From NCBI GenBank assembly GCA_026929865.2, contig CM049404.1, forward strand, positions 9,063,501 through 9,127,500: DNA of 64,000 nt, written 5' to 3'. This document shows, piece by piece, positions 59,006 through 64,000 of the stretch. This stretch comes from Hyperoplus lanceolatus (Eukaryota > Chordata > Actinopteri > Uranoscopiformes > Ammodytidae). The notes beneath the pieces are model-generated. The model did not search any database and was not told the DNA's origin. It saw only the letters and a list, made by a program, of their open reading frames with translations. Position numbers and translations under genes: made by a program. The first letter of the stretch is position 1. Each line of letters starts with the position of its first letter.

Positions 59006-59633
59006 ATGTTACCATGCATTAACTGGCTGCAGCCTTTCCTTGCCTTGATCTCCTCCACCTTGCTGGCACGAGGCCACAACTGTCCATCCAGCTGCATGTG
59101 TCCAGACCACCACACTGTGGACTGCACCGGCCAAGGTCTGACCAAAGTACCGGAACCCATCCCCCTGGACGTCCGCCGTCTCATGCTCTCCAACAACTGG
59201 ATTTCCTGGATCCCCTCTGACTTCCTGGTCCTCTACAGCGACCTGGTCTACCTGGACCTGAGGAATAACACCCTCTCCCAGCTGGAGCCAGGGACCCTGA
59301 GTACCACCTCTAGGTTGGTTTACTTGGACCTAGGCAGCAACAACCTGACAGAAATCCCCTCTGGGACATTTGGGGAGTCCAGGAGTCTAATCAAACTGCG
59401 AATGGGTAACAACCCATATCTAAGCATGATAGGCAGAGACGCTCTCAAAGGGTTGACTTCTTTAAGGGATCTGGAACTGGAGGGGGATGGTTTTACTGAG
59501 CTGGACGTCACTGTCCTGGAGTCCCTGACCTCTCTCCGGATGCTGCGACTGGAAGGCAACCCCTGGATCTGCAACTGCCACTTTGCCAACCTGTTTATGT
59601 GGCTGACAGAGAACAGCAACAAGCTCCCTAAGG
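59006..59633 (+). CDS. lrrc38: LRRC38-like leucine-rich repeat membrane protein, exon 1
   Basis: The ATG at 59006 opens a 209-codon exon ending at donor GTAAGG. It shows a signal peptide (about residues 1-25), an LRR N-cap with CPSSCMCPDHHTVDC, about five leucine-rich repeats (for example DLVYLDLRNNTLSQLEPGTL) and the start of an LRR C-cap (NPWICNCHFANLFMWLTENS). The NSNKLPKG end matches the exon junction of LRRC38, an auxiliary gamma subunit that shifts voltage activation of BK (KCNMA1) channels. LRRC26, LRRC52 and LRRC55 are the nearest alternatives. Exon 2, with the rest of the C-cap, the transmembrane helix and acidic tail, was not found up to base 64000. The human gene also lies on 1p36. 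Confidence 0.82.

Positions 59634-64000
<4,367 letters not shown>

Overview
This window is vertebrate nuclear DNA, almost certainly from a ray-finned (teleost) fish. It has exons with canonical GT-AG introns, long CA/GT and tetranucleotide microsatellites, and fish-typical mobile elements (Rex3, L2-like and RNase H-bearing LINEs, a Tc1 element, hAT and TTAA-type MITEs, a tRNA-derived SINE). No bacterial, phage or CRISPR features are present.

Layout. (1) 1-4.7 kb: a decayed LINE at the left edge, then the first part of a minus-strand lactbl1 gene (serine beta-lactamase-like protein), whose later exons lie beyond the left edge. (2) 4.7-12.7 kb: the spacer between two head-to-head genes, filled with a hAT element carrying a perfect 8-bp target duplication, two TTAA-type elements and an L2-like LINE 3' end. 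(3) 12.7-46 kb: a complete plus-strand EphB2 receptor tyrosine kinase gene. I resolved 16 coding exons that join in frame with GT-AG introns at every junction (999 codons from the first in-frame ATG, 983 from the best-context ATG). They give signal peptide, ephrin-binding domain, Cys-rich region, two fibronectin III domains, transmembrane helix, kinase, SAM and a C-terminal PDZ-binding motif. Intron 1 is 17 kb and carries two inverted ~1.25-kb transposon copies. Intron 11 carries a ~0.8-kb fold-back element. (4) 46-59 kb: the ephb2 3' flank and probable 3' UTR, a deleted Tc1 transposon and a decayed RNase H-bearing LINE. (5) 59.0-59.6 kb: exon 1 of an LRRC38-like gene (BK-channel gamma-subunit family), plus strand; its second exon was not found and probably lies past the right edge.

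lactbl1, ephb2 and lrrc38 are all on human 1p36, with LACTBL1 next to EPHB2, so the block is conserved vertebrate synteny. The genes do not form a pathway. EphB2 is a contact-dependent guidance receptor, LRRC38 tunes BK potassium channels, and LACTBL1 has no established function.

I found no evidence for an undescribed biological system. The most informative observations are the upstream-ORF arrangement at the ephb2 start, a NAGNAG acceptor in its juxtamembrane exon, large intronic inverted repeats that should form double-stranded RNA in the pre-mRNA, and two nested TTAA insertions whose empty sites can be read directly.
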